Assembly: GCF_003071065.1 (NCBI RefSeq) | Contig: NZ_QCXX01000004.1 | Coordinates: 124,614-188,613 of the forward strand | Reading direction: 5' to 3' | DNA length: 64,000 nucleotides | From: Sphingobacterium athyrii | GTDB taxonomy: Bacteria; Bacteroidota; Bacteroidia; Sphingobacteriales; Sphingobacteriaceae | Part shown: positions 52,202 to 62,300 of the stretch, piece by piece | Numbering within the stretch: the stretch's first letter is position 1 | How the letters are laid out: every line of letters begins with the position of its first letter | Translations under genes and position numbers: made by a program | The notes under the pieces: model-generated | The model's input: the letters and a program-made list of their open reading frames with translations, nothing else | What the model was told of the DNA's origin: nothing | The model's database searches: none

Positions 52202-53050
52202 ATGGCATTAAATCTAACAGTAGACATCGATAAGGATTCCGGCTTTTGCTTTGGAGTGGTATACGCTATAGATATGGCAGAGGAGATTTTGGAAGAGGAT
52301 GGTTACCTCTATTGTCTTGGTGATATCGTACACAATGACGAAGAAGTAGCCCGGTTGAAAGCCAAAGGATTGCGTATTATTGATCATGCTGCGTTGCCTA
52401 CACTACAAAACGAGAAGGTGCTGATCCGTGCACATGGCGAAGCTCCGGAGACCTATCGTACCGCTCTGGAAAACAACATCACTTTAATTGATGCCTCTTG
52501 TCCGGTCGTGCTCAAATTGCAGAATCGGATCAAAACCTCTTTTGACCAGGAGGAAAAGATCTTAATCTTCGGAAAGCATGGGCATGCGGAGGTCATTGGC
52601 CTACAGGGACAAACAAATAATGAAGCGCTCGTGTTTCAGGATATTAGCGAATTGGATGACGCGGATTTACCAAGTTCATTTACCCTCTATAGTCAGACAA
52701 CAAAAAGTGTGGATAAATTCTACGCCATCAAAGAGGAGTTGATCAGAAGGGGGTATGAAGTCAAGGCAAATGATACCATCTGTAGGCAAGTTTCTAACCG
52801 ATATGAAGATCTTGGCGCATTTGCAAAGCAATATGACAAAATTGTTTTTGTGTCCGGGAAAAAATCTTCCAATGGAAAAGTTTTGTTTGAAGTCTGCCAA
52901 AAAGCTAATTCCGAAAGTTATTTTATTTCTGATCCCGCCGAACTAGAAGCCTCCATTTTTGCCGTGGGCGACCGTGTTGGGATATGTGGAGCAACCTCGA
53001 CACCAATGTGGTTAATGAAAGATGTAAAAGCCGCTCTGGAAGCACTCTAG
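52202..53050 (+). CDS. ispH: 4-hydroxy-3-methylbut-2-enyl diphosphate reductase
   Basis: Last enzyme of the MEP isoprenoid pathway, a 4Fe-4S reductase. 282 residues, the short form usual in Bacteroidota. The three cluster ligands are Cys16 (GFCFGV), Cys100 (DASCPVV) and Cys194 (TICRQ). The catalytic Glu130 is in KHGHAEVIG, and the diphosphate-binding His are at 44 and 78. Depends on Fe-S assembly, possibly through the Suf system encoded earlier in the window. Confidence 0.96.
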   Translation: MALNLTVDIDKDSGFCFGVVYAIDMAEEILEEDGYLYCLGDIVHNDEEVARLKAKGLRIIDHAALPTLQNEKVLIRAHGEAPETYRTALENNITLIDASCPVVLKLQNRIKTSFDQEEKILIFGKHGHAEVIGLQGQTNNEALVFQDISELDDADLPSSFTLYSQTTKSVDKFYAIKEELIRRGYEVKANDTICRQVSNRYEDLGAFAKQYDKIVFVSGKKSSNGKVLFEVCQKANSESYFISDPAELEASIFAVGDRVGICGATSTPMWLMKDVKAALEAL

Positions 53051-53116
53051 CCTAATTTACCCGTCATAGATATTTCATATTATCGCGAGTGAATCCGCAG
53101 TACGTGCTTTTTTGTT

Positions 53117-53124
53117 TATTTTTG
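53117..53124 (+). promoter_or_regulatory. -7 box of hemH
   Basis: TATTTTTG fits TAnnTTTG and ends 6 nt before the hemH ATG. No clear TTG upstream, so confidence is moderate. Confidence 0.45.
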
Positions 53125-53130
53125 TAGGCT

Positions 53131-54165
53131 ATGAGCAATAAAGCCAAAAAAGGTATTCTTTTAGTACAATTAGGTACACCCGATAGTCCAACTACTCCAG
53201 ATGTAAAAAAATATTTGACCGAATTCTTAATGGATCCACGTGTCATAGATATTCCTTATTTCCAACGGACTTTATTGGTGAAAGGAATAATTGCTCGTAC
53301 CCGTGCACCAAAATCAGCAAAGATTTACGAAACAATCTGGGATAAGAAAACCGGATCACCCTTAATGCATTATAGTATTTTGCAACGGGACCTATTGCAG
53401 GAGTCTTTGGGCGACGAGTACCATGTGGAACTGGCCATGCGATACCAAAATCCGTCCATAGAAGCTGCGCTGAGCAAGATGGAAGGCATGCTGCTCGAGT
53501 CTATCCGTGTCATTCCGTTATTCCCTCAGTATGCTTCTGCAACTTCTGGCTCGGTCATCGACCGTGTGATGGAGCTGATCCGCAAATGGAGCTATCTGCC
53601 TGAAATTAGTTTTGTGAGCAATTTCTGTACGGATGAATTGATGGCTGAGACCTTTGCAGACCATGCCCGAAAATACGATCTTGCACATTTTGACCATTTT
53701 GTTTTTAGCTACCATGGCCTTCCCGTCAGACAGCTCGGCAAAGTGGATCCTACAGGCCAGCTAAAATGTCCTGAGTCAGGTTGTGATTCCTGTAAAACAA
53801 ATGTCAATGCCTATTGTTATGTTTCTCAGTGTTATGCAACTACCCGGACCATTGTTGAAAAATTGGGCTTGCAGAAAGAGCAATATTCACTGTGCTTCCA
53901 GTCTCGGTTGGGCAAAGAACCATGGATTCAACCCTATACTTCTGATTTGTTGCATGACCTTGCCACTAAAGGGTATAAAAAATTATTGGTCTTCAGTCCG
54001 GCATTTGTGGCCGACTGTATAGAGACGATCGATGAAATTGGCGTGGAATATGCTAATGAATTCAAGAATTTAGGGGGAGAGGAAGTCTGTCTGGTTGAAA
54101 GTCTCAATGACGATCCCAAATGGATCAAATCTCTAAAGCAATTGGCGCTCAATGCCAAAAATTAA
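53131..54165 (+). CDS. hemH: Ferrochelatase
   Basis: Inserts ferrous iron into protoporphyrin IX (or into coproporphyrin, in the other heme route). 344 residues. The catalytic His195 is in FSYHGLP, and the acidic partner Glu298 is in DCIETIDE. A Cys cluster between them (Cys213, 218, 221, 229, 234) could hold a 2Fe-2S centre or zinc; similar clusters are, as I recall, common in Bacteroidota enzymes. It is 6 nt upstream of a phosphoesterase gene, so the two are likely co-transcribed. Confidence 0.95.
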   Translation: MSNKAKKGILLVQLGTPDSPTTPDVKKYLTEFLMDPRVIDIPYFQRTLLVKGIIARTRAPKSAKIYETIWDKKTGSPLMHYSILQRDLLQESLGDEYHVELAMRYQNPSIEAALSKMEGMLLESIRVIPLFPQYASATSGSVIDRVMELIRKWSYLPEISFVSNFCTDELMAETFADHARKYDLAHFDHFVFSYHGLPVRQLGKVDPTGQLKCPESGCDSCKTNVNAYCYVSQCYATTRTIVEKLGLQKEQYSLCFQSRLGKEPWIQPYTSDLLHDLATKGYKKLLVFSPAFVADCIETIDEIGVEYANEFKNLGGEEVCLVESLNDDPKWIKSLKQLALNAKN

Positions 54166-54171
54166 AACGAA

Positions 54172-55452
54172 TTGATGATGTTGTTAATAAATGCATGTGT
54201 TTTACTCATTTTAGATTTTTATATCTTTTTCGCCCTTCGCGCTACGAAGATTAAATTTCCCAAAACAAAAATATTCGCCGTGTTATGGTGGTCGTATACC
54301 GCCCTCCTGCTATTAGGTGTTTTTATATCAGCCAAATATAGCATTCCGCTGATTGTAAGGTCTGTTATTTTGGTTGGATTCTTTTTGACAGCAACTTCAA
54401 AATTATTCTTCTTTTTGATCCTCTTGATCGATGACATCCGTCGCGGCGGTGTGTGGGTCAAACGCTTGTTCAGTAAGAAAGAGTCTGTTGAGGATCTTGT
54501 CGAAGATGCTGGCGATCCTTTACCTGAAAATCCGGTGAAAGGAATCAGCCGATCGGATTTTTTGACCAAAGCCGGTATATTAATAGGCGCCTCGCCGCTT
54601 ATTCCGCTGAGCTGGGGAATTGTTTCCGGTGCATATGATTACCGCGTCAGACGGGTACCGTTATACTTACCTCATCTGCCTAAAGCGTTTCACGGCATGA
54701 CCATCGCACAGATATCGGATGTACACTCGGGATCTTTCTATAACAAGACTGCTGTGACCGGCGGGATAGATATGTTGCTTAAGGAAAAACCCGATGTTAC
54801 ATTTTTCACAGGTGATATCGTAAATGCTCAGGCATCTGAAATGCGTGAATACCAAGATATTTTTGCAAGAGTGAAGTCGGATCTGGGGGTATTTTCCACC
54901 TTGGGTAACCATGATTATGGAGATTACTACTACGGAAAAGAAGATTCCCCTGCAAAACGAAAAAATCTAAAAGATGTGATCGATGTGCATAAAGTCATGG
55001 GCTGGGACCTGTTGATGGATGAGCATCGTAAGATCAAGGTGGATGGCGAAGAGCTCTGCATTGTTGGGGTTCAGAACTGGGGAACTGGTCGTTTCCCAAA
55101 ACATGGGGATATCAAAAAAGCATTGATCGGAACCGAGGAACAGGCTGTTAAACTGCTCTTGTCCCATGATCCTTCGCACTGGCGTGCACAAGTATTAGAT
55201 ACCGATGTGGATGTGATGTTTGCGGGGCATACACATGGCATGCAGTTTGGTGTTCGTTCTGAAATGCTGCAATGGAGCCCGGTGCAATATATCTATAAGG
55301 AATGGGCCGGATTGTACCGTGCGCAGGAAAACAAGCGCTTATACGTCAATGTTGGATATGGATTCTTGGGTTATCCCGGCCGTGTCGGTATTCTGCCCGA
55401 AATTACAGTCTTTGAATTGATTAAAGGTCAAGATCCGAAGTTTAAGGCTTAG
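54172..55452 (+). CDS. Membrane-anchored metallophosphoesterase
   Basis: 426 residues. Three membrane helices lie in the first 90 residues and a fourth hydrophobic stretch at about 133-152. A calcineurin-like phosphoesterase domain follows, with its dinuclear metal motifs DVH (183-185), GD (214-215), GNHD (245-248), SHDP (331-334) and GHTHG (352-356). This layout matches YkuE/YaeI-type enzymes, some of which act on lipid or UDP-sugar substrates; the substrate here is unknown. The catalytic part should face the periplasm. It follows hemH by 6 nt. Confidence 0.9.
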   Translation: MMMLLINACVLLILDFYIFFALRATKIKFPKTKIFAVLWWSYTALLLLGVFISAKYSIPLIVRSVILVGFFLTATSKLFFFLILLIDDIRRGGVWVKRLFSKKESVEDLVEDAGDPLPENPVKGISRSDFLTKAGILIGASPLIPLSWGIVSGAYDYRVRRVPLYLPHLPKAFHGMTIAQISDVHSGSFYNKTAVTGGIDMLLKEKPDVTFFTGDIVNAQASEMREYQDIFARVKSDLGVFSTLGNHDYGDYYYGKEDSPAKRKNLKDVIDVHKVMGWDLLMDEHRKIKVDGEELCIVGVQNWGTGRFPKHGDIKKALIGTEEQAVKLLLSHDPSHWRAQVLDTDVDVMFAGHTHGMQFGVRSEMLQWSPVQYIYKEWAGLYRAQENKRLYVNVGYGFLGYPGRVGILPEITVFELIKGQDPKFKA

Positions 55453-55655
55453 AAGATTTGGTATGGCGGCTTTGGTCCTTCCAGCCCTCGGCTTAATTAA
55501 CCCTGCTTTGACTGAATCGAACAAGGGTATGGGTGACTTCGATCCATTTTTACAGTGCTTTAAAGGACTCATCTTTCGATAATTTTACTTTTTAATTTTA
55601 ACTTTTTACTTAAAAAAGCTAATATTGTGTATTCTGTACACCAGTTATACATGAC

Positions 55656-56705
55656 ATGCAATCAACTTTAAACTTTGGGGACTCTCCCCACACACGCGTT
55701 AATATTCTTACCGGGGAAAAAGTACTTGTGTCTCCACATCGCAGTAAGCGACCTTGGCAGGGCCAAGTTGAAGATTTACCCGGTGATAATCGACCTGTTT
55801 ATGATCCCCAATGCTATTTGTGCCCAACCAATAAACGGGCAGATGGGGATATCAATCCCGATTATAAAGAAAGCTTCGTTTTCGTCAACGACTTCTCGGC
55901 CTTATTGAAAGATACCAGCCAACAGGAATTTAATGAGGACGAATTATTTATTGCGGAGACTGAAAAAGGAATCTGTAAAGTTATTGCATTCACCCCACGT
56001 CACGATCTGACGTTGCCTGAAATGGAACAGTCCGCTATTAAAGCTGTTGTTGATCTCTGGCAGAAAGAATTTGTGGAACTTTCTAAGGTGGAATGGATCC
56101 GTTATATTCAGATTTTTGAAAATAAAGGCGCTATCATGGGCTGTAGCAACCCACATCCGCATGGACAGATCTGGTCTCAAAATCATTTGCCGGTAGAAAT
56201 TCAAAAAGAATGTGTCCAGCAAAAAAAATATTTCGACAAATACCAGCGTACCCTGCTATCCGATTATATCAAAGCAGAATTAAGAAAAAAAGAACGCATT
56301 ATTGATGAGAACGATTCTTTTGTCTCTTTGGTGCCTTTTTGGGCCGCTTGGCCTTATGAAGCCATGATTGTCAGCAAGAGAGCTGTGCAGAATATTGCCG
56401 GATTTGACGAAAAGGAAAAGGAAGATCTTGCCGCGATACTTAAATTATTGACTACACGTTACGATAACCTTTTCAAAACATCTTTTCCTTATTCTGCGGG
56501 TATGCACCAAGCGCCCGTCAATGATGGAGATCATCCAGAATGGCATTGGCATATGCATTTCTATCCACCATTGTTGCGTTCGGCAACAGTCAAAAAATTT
56601 ATGGTCGGATACGAAATGCTTGCAAATCCTCAACGGGATATTACACCTGAAGTCGCCGCTGAACAACTGCGGAATTGTGCTACTATACATTATAAATCTA
56701 AGTAA
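55656..56705 (+). CDS. galT: Galactose-1-phosphate uridylyltransferase
   Basis: Leloir pathway enzyme that swaps UMP between UDP-glucose and galactose 1-phosphate. 349 residues with the nucleophile motif NPHPHGQIW (catalytic His169) and the zinc pair Cys53/Cys56 in CYLC. It overlaps neither neighbour; galK begins 2 nt after its stop. No galE, galM or galactose transporter is in the window. Confidence 0.95.
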   Translation: MQSTLNFGDSPHTRVNILTGEKVLVSPHRSKRPWQGQVEDLPGDNRPVYDPQCYLCPTNKRADGDINPDYKESFVFVNDFSALLKDTSQQEFNEDELFIAETEKGICKVIAFTPRHDLTLPEMEQSAIKAVVDLWQKEFVELSKVEWIRYIQIFENKGAIMGCSNPHPHGQIWSQNHLPVEIQKECVQQKKYFDKYQRTLLSDYIKAELRKKERIIDENDSFVSLVPFWAAWPYEAMIVSKRAVQNIAGFDEKEKEDLAAILKLLTTRYDNLFKTSFPYSAGMHQAPVNDGDHPEWHWHMHFYPPLLRSATVKKFMVGYEMLANPQRDITPEVAAEQLRNCATIHYKSK

Positions 56706-56707
56706 GA

Positions 56708-57859
56708 ATGATCGCAAAAGAAACTATAGTAAATAAATTTAAAAGCTTATATCAGGAAGATCCTATTGTGGTTTCCTCCCCAGGCCGGATCAATATTATC
56801 GGTGAACATACGGATTACAATGATGGATTTGTCCTGCCTGCAGCTATTGACAAGGCAATCTATGTTGCTGTGAGCAAGCGTGCGGACGATAATATCGTAT
56901 TGTATGCCGAAGACTACGGAGAAAGCCATGAAGTCAAATTAACGGATATCGCGATTTCAGAAAAACATTGGCCAAATTATATCCTTGGTGTAGTGGACCA
57001 ATACCGGAAAAGAGGCGCTGTATTGGGCGGATTTAATCTTTATATTGATGGCGATGTGCCATTGGGAGCCGGATTATCCTCTTCGGCAGCGGTGGAATGT
57101 GCGGTTACCTTAGCGCTTAGTGAGCTGTTCGGTTTGGATGTCAAGCAGATTGATATTCCGCAGATTGCACAAAAGGCTGAGCATACCTATGCCGGCGTGA
57201 TGTGCGGTATCATGGATCAGTTTGCTTCTGCTTTTGGTAAAGAAAAAAATGTCATTAAGCTGGATTGTCGCTCCCTAGGATTTGAATATGTGCCGCTTGA
57301 TCTCAAAGGTTATGAAGTCGTTCTTTTGAATACCAACGTGAAACACTCTTTGGCTTCTACAGCGTACAATAAACGCCGTGAGCAATGTGAACAGGCATCG
57401 GCATTGGTACGGGAGAAATATCCGGAGGTTAAAAATCTGCGAGACGTTACGGTGGACATGCTGGATGAACTGGTAAAAGATAAAGATGCAGATATCTACG
57501 CCAAGGCAAGTTTTGTTGTCCGTGAGAACGAAAGGGTAGAGAACTCTTGCGAAGCATTACGTTCAGGAGATATTGCTCAGCTAGGACAGTATATCTTCCA
57601 GAGCCATGAGGGCTTGAGTAAAGTATATGAGGTCAGTTGTCCCGAACTGGATTATCTGGTTGATTATGTCAGGCAATTCCCCGAAGTGATCGGCGCCCGG
57701 ATGATGGGGGGGGGGTTTGGTGGCTGTACGATCAATATTGTTAAAGAGGGTGCGCTTGCATCAATTTTACCAAGATTGGAGAAAGAATATCAACAAAAAT
57801 TTGATAAGGAACTTTCAGTCATTCAAGTAAAGATTGCGAATGGTACGCGTGTACTCTAG
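56708..57859 (+). CDS. galK: Galactokinase
   Basis: First committed step of galactose use, ATP-dependent phosphorylation at C1. 383 residues of the GHMP kinase family: the galactokinase signature GRINIIGEHTDYNDG at about 27-40, the ATP loop PLGAGLSSSAA at 118-128, and the catalytic Asp170 in CGIMDQFAS. A third GHMP motif, MMGGGFGGC, lies near the C terminus over a run of eight G in the DNA. Second gene of galTK; a strong terminator follows. Confidence 0.96.
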   Translation: MIAKETIVNKFKSLYQEDPIVVSSPGRINIIGEHTDYNDGFVLPAAIDKAIYVAVSKRADDNIVLYAEDYGESHEVKLTDIAISEKHWPNYILGVVDQYRKRGAVLGGFNLYIDGDVPLGAGLSSSAAVECAVTLALSELFGLDVKQIDIPQIAQKAEHTYAGVMCGIMDQFASAFGKEKNVIKLDCRSLGFEYVPLDLKGYEVVLLNTNVKHSLASTAYNKRREQCEQASALVREKYPEVKNLRDVTVDMLDELVKDKDADIYAKASFVVRENERVENSCEALRSGDIAQLGQYIFQSHEGLSKVYEVSCPELDYLVDYVRQFPEVIGARMMGGGFGGCTINIVKEGALASILPRLEKEYQQKFDKELSVIQVKIANGTRVL

Positions 57860-57872
57860 ATAAGAATCGCAT

Positions 57873-57926
57873 AAAACAAAAGAGAGCGTGGGTAGTCTGA
57901 TAACTATTCACGCTCTTTTGTTTTAT
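57873..57926. terminator. Bidirectional terminator between galK and the transsulfuration gene
   Basis: Arms AAAACAAAAGAG-A-GCGTG and CACGC-TCTTTTGTTTT pair with one bulge over an 18-nt loop, T-rich on both strands. Confidence 0.88.
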
Positions 57927-57955
57927 CCACTAACAGAAAGTAGGTCGCTAAATTT

Positions 57956-59146
57956 TTAACCAAGTTTCCTTAAGGCTTGATCTAGATCGTCCACCAAGTC
58001 TGTGGCATGCTCAATACCAACAGAGATCCGCAACATACCCATTGTGATTCCTGAGATTTCTTTTTGCGCTTTGGTATGGTGCCCGCCCCACATGCTTGCC
58101 GGATGTACGATCAGTGATTCGACACCACCCAGACTGGCGGCATTGATAAAGATGTTCAGGTTGTTAATTAAAGATTGTGCATTTTTAAAAGCCTGCTCTT
58201 CGTCCTGTCCATCAACTTCAATACAGATCATTCCGGAGAAGCCTTTCATTTGACGGGCTGCCAGTTCGTGCTGGGGATGGTTGGAAAGCCCTGGATAACT
58301 TACGCTCTTGATCTTCGGATGCTGATCCAAGAACTCAGCCAGTTGCAGGGCATTCGTATTGATCTGCTTGACACGCAAGTTCAGTGTTTTCAGCCCGCGG
58401 AGCAACAGCCAGGAATCCATCGGTGCCAGCGATGCACCCAGCGCAACGGATCGTTTCCAGACTTTTGTGATATAATCTTTACTTCCACAGACAATTCCGG
58501 CCGTTAGATCGCTATGGCCGCCCAGATATTTTGTGGCACTATGCACAATGACATCAATTCCAAAATCCCGCGGTGTCTGATTGATCGGTGAAGCGAAGGT
58601 ATTGTCAACCATACTCAAAATACCTCGTTGCCGGGCAAGCTCGCCGACCGCTTTAAGATCCGTAATATTTAAATTGGGATTGGAAGGAGTTTCGATATAG
58701 ATCAGTTTGGTATTCGCCTGAATAGCCCGGGCAAAGGCTGCGGTATCCGTTTGATCAACCGCGGTGACTGTAATACCATAGTCGGCCAGAAATTCCTTAA
58801 AGAAAATGGCCGTACCGGAGTAGTGGGCAAGCTGTGCAACGATATGATCGCCAGATTTGACAATAGCCAATATAGCGGCACTGATGGCGGCCATACCTGT
58901 CGCAAAGACAAGTGCATCTTCTGTTTTCTCCAGTTTGGCGACTACCGCTGCAACCTGGCTATTGGTTGGATTGCCATGACGGTGGTAAAAGTAAGGGTGT
59001 TTGGCTTCTGTCGCCGCTTTGATGTATTCTGCAGGATCACTGTCCGCAATATAGGTTGAAGTCTGGAAGATCGGAGCCGTTACTGCGGCAGTTGAATTGA
59101 AGTGTTGTCCTTCATGGACGAGAATCGTTTCGGTATTGGATGCCAT
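57956..59146 (-). CDS. Transsulfuration PLP enzyme (cystathionine gamma-synthase-like)
   Basis: 396 residues of the Cys/Met metabolism PLP family. HSATKYLGGHSD has the PLP lysine (Lys206); Asp181 in VDNTFASP pairs with the pyridine; YHRHGNPT is the phosphate-binding tail of the partner subunit. Family members include cystathionine gamma-synthase, beta-lyase, O-acetylhomoserine sulfhydrylase and methionine gamma-lyase, and motif reading cannot separate them safely; synthase or sulfhydrylase in methionine synthesis is most likely. A 100-nt structured leader precedes it. Asd, which feeds the same pathway, is 11 kb away. Confidence 0.88.
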   Translation of the reverse strand: MASNTETILVHEGQHFNSTAAVTAPIFQTSTYIADSDPAEYIKAATEAKHPYFYHRHGNPTNSQVAAVVAKLEKTEDALVFATGMAAISAAILAIVKSGDHIVAQLAHYSGTAIFFKEFLADYGITVTAVDQTDTAAFARAIQANTKLIYIETPSNPNLNITDLKAVGELARQRGILSMVDNTFASPINQTPRDFGIDVIVHSATKYLGGHSDLTAGIVCGSKDYITKVWKRSVALGASLAPMDSWLLLRGLKTLNLRVKQINTNALQLAEFLDQHPKIKSVSYPGLSNHPQHELAARQMKGFSGMICIEVDGQDEEQAFKNAQSLINNLNIFINAASLGGVESLIVHPASMWGGHHTKAQKEISGITMGMLRISVGIEHATDLVDDLDQALRKLG

Positions 59147-59254
59147 GCTAATTTTTATTGATCACTGTTCATTTTTTGTGGGTACCAATAAAAACCTTCA
59201 ATATCCTTTCACTGCATCCGGTGCAGATCACTATAGGAAGGTTTTCTTGTAAAC
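59147..59254 (-). promoter_or_regulatory. Structured leader of the transsulfuration gene, possible cis-regulatory RNA
   Basis: Between the -7 box and the start codon (about 100 nt) the minus strand forms an outer 9-bp stem (plus-strand AAAACCTTC 59191-59199 with GAAGGTTTT 59237-59245) around an inner 5-bp hairpin (CTGCA 59212-59216 with TGCAG 59222-59226). The outer 3' arm runs into TTTTTATT on the minus strand, terminator-like. It fits no SAM riboswitch class I could match by eye, so its nature is open. Confidence 0.45.
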
Positions 59255-59262
59255 CAAATATA
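59255..59262 (-). promoter_or_regulatory. -7 box of the transsulfuration gene
   Basis: Minus strand TATATTTG (plus-strand CAAATATA) fits TAnnTTTG and partly overlaps the foot of the mfd terminator hairpin. Confidence 0.45.
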
Positions 59263-59296
59263 AATAAAATCTACGCAATAAGTAGATTTTATTTAT
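59260..59296 (-). terminator. Terminator-like hairpin after mfd
   Basis: A perfect 15-bp stem (ATAAATAAAATCTAC at 59260-59274 with its complement at 59282-59296) over a 7-nt loop, 20 nt after the mfd stop. Confidence 0.75.
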
Positions 59297-59315
59297 AAGG
59301 GACAGTCTGGCATAC

Positions 59316-62300
59316 TTAAGATAACATCTGTTTGAGCAGGTTCAGCGCATAACTAATTGTGTTTACATTGCTTAATGCGAGACGGAGTTGCCCTTTAACC
59401 TCTTTGAGATTGCTGATCTCAGGATGGGACTGTACAAAAGACAGCACCCGGCCGAATTGATCCGATTCAAAATAGCTCGATTTGGGGTTATTCACAAAAT
59501 AACCTTTGAGGGTATGCTTTTTATAAGATATCTTTTCGAACCCAATTGTTTTTCCAAACCATTGCAGGCGTAAAGTATTGAATAGTTCGAATACTTCGTG
59601 CGGGATAGGGCCAAAGCGGTCTTCGAGTTCTTTTTCAAATGCTGCCAGCTGCTGTTCATTGTCAAGTTTGGAAAGTTCCGTATACAGATTATAGCGTTCG
59701 GTAATGTTCGTTACGTACTCATCGGGGATTAATACTTCAAGATCTGTGTCTATTTGTGTGAAATTGACATATTTGCGCTCTTGCTCATCCGCAAATACCT
59801 CCGAGAATTCATCATCTTTGAGCTCCTGAATGGCTTCGTCCAAGATTTTGTGGTACATCTCAAACCCGATTTCAGCGATAAAGCCCGATTGCTCACCACC
59901 CAATAAATTTCCTGAACCCCGGATATCCAGATCCCGCATGGCAACATTAAAACCCGAACCTAATTCCGAAAATTCCTCGATGGCCGAAAGGCGTTTATAG
60001 GCCTCAGGGGTCAATGTCGATAGCGGTGGACTCAATAGGTAACAGAATGCTTTTTTATTCGAACGCCCTACACGACCCCGCATCTGATGCAGGTCACTGA
60101 GGCCAAACATATGGGCGTGATTGATGATAATCGTATTGGCATTCGGTATATCCAGACCAGCTTCGATAATTGTCGTTGCAATCAGCACGTCAAAGTCGTG
60201 GTTGATGAATTTGAGCATCACATCTTCCAATTCATCTCCTTCCAGTTGACCATGAGCAACACCAACACGTGCTCCGGGAACGAGCTTGCGAATTAAATTG
60301 CCTAGCTGGGGGAGATCTGCGACACGGTTATGGATAAAGAAAACCTGTCCGCCCCGGTCCAGCTCGTAGCTGACTGCTTCGCCGATCAATGCCTCATTAA
60401 AGACATGCAGCTCGGTCTGTACCGGTTGACGATTAGGAGGCGGTGTTGAGATAATGCTTAGATCGCGCGCTCCCATCAAAGAGAAATGTAAGGTCCTTGG
60501 GATCGGAGTCGCTGTTAAGGTCAGCGAATCCACATTGGCGCGCATTGCCTTTAGTTTCTCTTTGGCGGCGACACCAAATTTCTGCTCTTCATCAATAATC
60601 ATCAGACCAAGGTCTTTGAATTTGACATCCTTGCTCACCAGGCGATGCGTACCGATGATAATATCTATTTTTCCTTCCGCAAGCCGAGCCAAGGTATCTT
60701 TGATCTGTTTGGTCGTTTTAAAACGGTTGATGTAGTCAATGTTGCATGGAAGTCCTTTTAGGCGTTCAGTAAATGTACGATGATGTTGTAATGCCAAGAT
60801 CGTTGTCGGAACCAAAACGGCCACCTGTTTGCTATCTGCTACGGCTTTGAATGCCGCACGGATGGCGACTTCTGTCTTTCCAAAGCCGACGTCACCACAG
60901 ATCAACCGGTCCATTGGATGTGGCGATTCCATATCTTTTTTTACATCTGCTGTAGCCTTTTCCTGATCTGGGGTATCTTCATAGATAAACGAGGCCTCTA
61001 GTTCATTCTGCAAATAGCTATCCGGCGAGAAGGCATTACCATGTTGAGCCTTCCGTTTTGCATAGAGCATAATCAGGTCACGGGCAATATCCTTGACCTT
61101 CTTCTTGGTCGTTTTCTTTAATTTATCCCAGGCATCCGTACCGAGCTTGTTCATTTTCGGAACCGTACCCTCCTTGCCAGAATATTTTGAAATCCGGTTT
61201 AACGAGTTGATATTGACATAGAGCAGGTCATTGTCGGCATAGATCAGCCGGATCATCTCCTGAGATTTACCGTTGACATCGACCTTTTCCAGACCGCCAT
61301 ATCGGCCCACACCATGATCAATATGGGTGATAAAATCTCCGGGTTTGAGATCACGTAAATCTTTCAGTGTAATTGCCTGCGAACGTTCGTAAGCTTTTTT
61401 CCGTTTGTATTTGTAGTACCTGTCAAATATCTGATGATCCGTATAACAGGCTAATTTCAGGCTGTCATCCCTGAAGCCTTCGCGCAATGCTTTGTGTATA
61501 GGGATAAAAGTAGCTGCTTTGTCAAGATCCTCCAGTATCGTATAGATCCGTTCAACCTGTTTCGTTGAATCCGAAAAGATCAGATTCTGGATTCGATGGC
61601 TTTCATTTTCCTTAAAATTATGGATCAGCAGATTAAAGTCCTTATTAAAAGAAGGCTGTGGATGAATGTCAAACTTGAGCACGACTTCCCCCTTATAGAA
61701 AAACTGTTTTCCAAATTCTATGATTGGGAAATCAAAAAATAAGGCGTTGAGGTTTTTCTCGTCGGTAAATTCGTACTCGGGATTATGCCATTCAGGATTA
61801 TCTCTTTTCTGTTTGTCGGTCAAGCTGGTCCAGAGTTGTTTTGCTTTTTTTAATCCATCTCTGACAACATCTAGGGTGAACTGGGCGTCTTTAATCCAGA
61901 TGGAAGCCCCCTGATCGATATATTCCAGTAAAGAAATATGCTGCGAGGTCAGAAATTTGGCCTGAACATTCGGAACGATGGTAACCTTATGGATTTTATT
62001 GACCGAAAGCTGAGATTCAATGTCAAATGTCCGAATGCTTTCGATATCATCACCAAAGAATTCGATGCGGTAGGGAAGGTCGTTCGAGAAAGAAAAAATA
62101 TCTACGATACCACCTCGTATGGCAAATTGCCCCGGTTCATAGACAAAATCTACACGTTCGAAATCGTACTCGATCAAAAACTCGTTGATAAAATCGATAC
62201 TTAGCGCTGTGTTTTCTGTTATCTCCAGTGTATTTTTCTCCAGATCGGTACGATTGATTACCTTCTCGGCAATCGCTTCGGGGTAGGTAACCACCATCTT

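Noticed and set aside
59147..59254. Known SAM riboswitch (class I or II) upstream of the transsulfuration gene
   Set aside because: The conserved core sequences of these classes, as I remember them, are not present, so I report only an unnamed structured leader.
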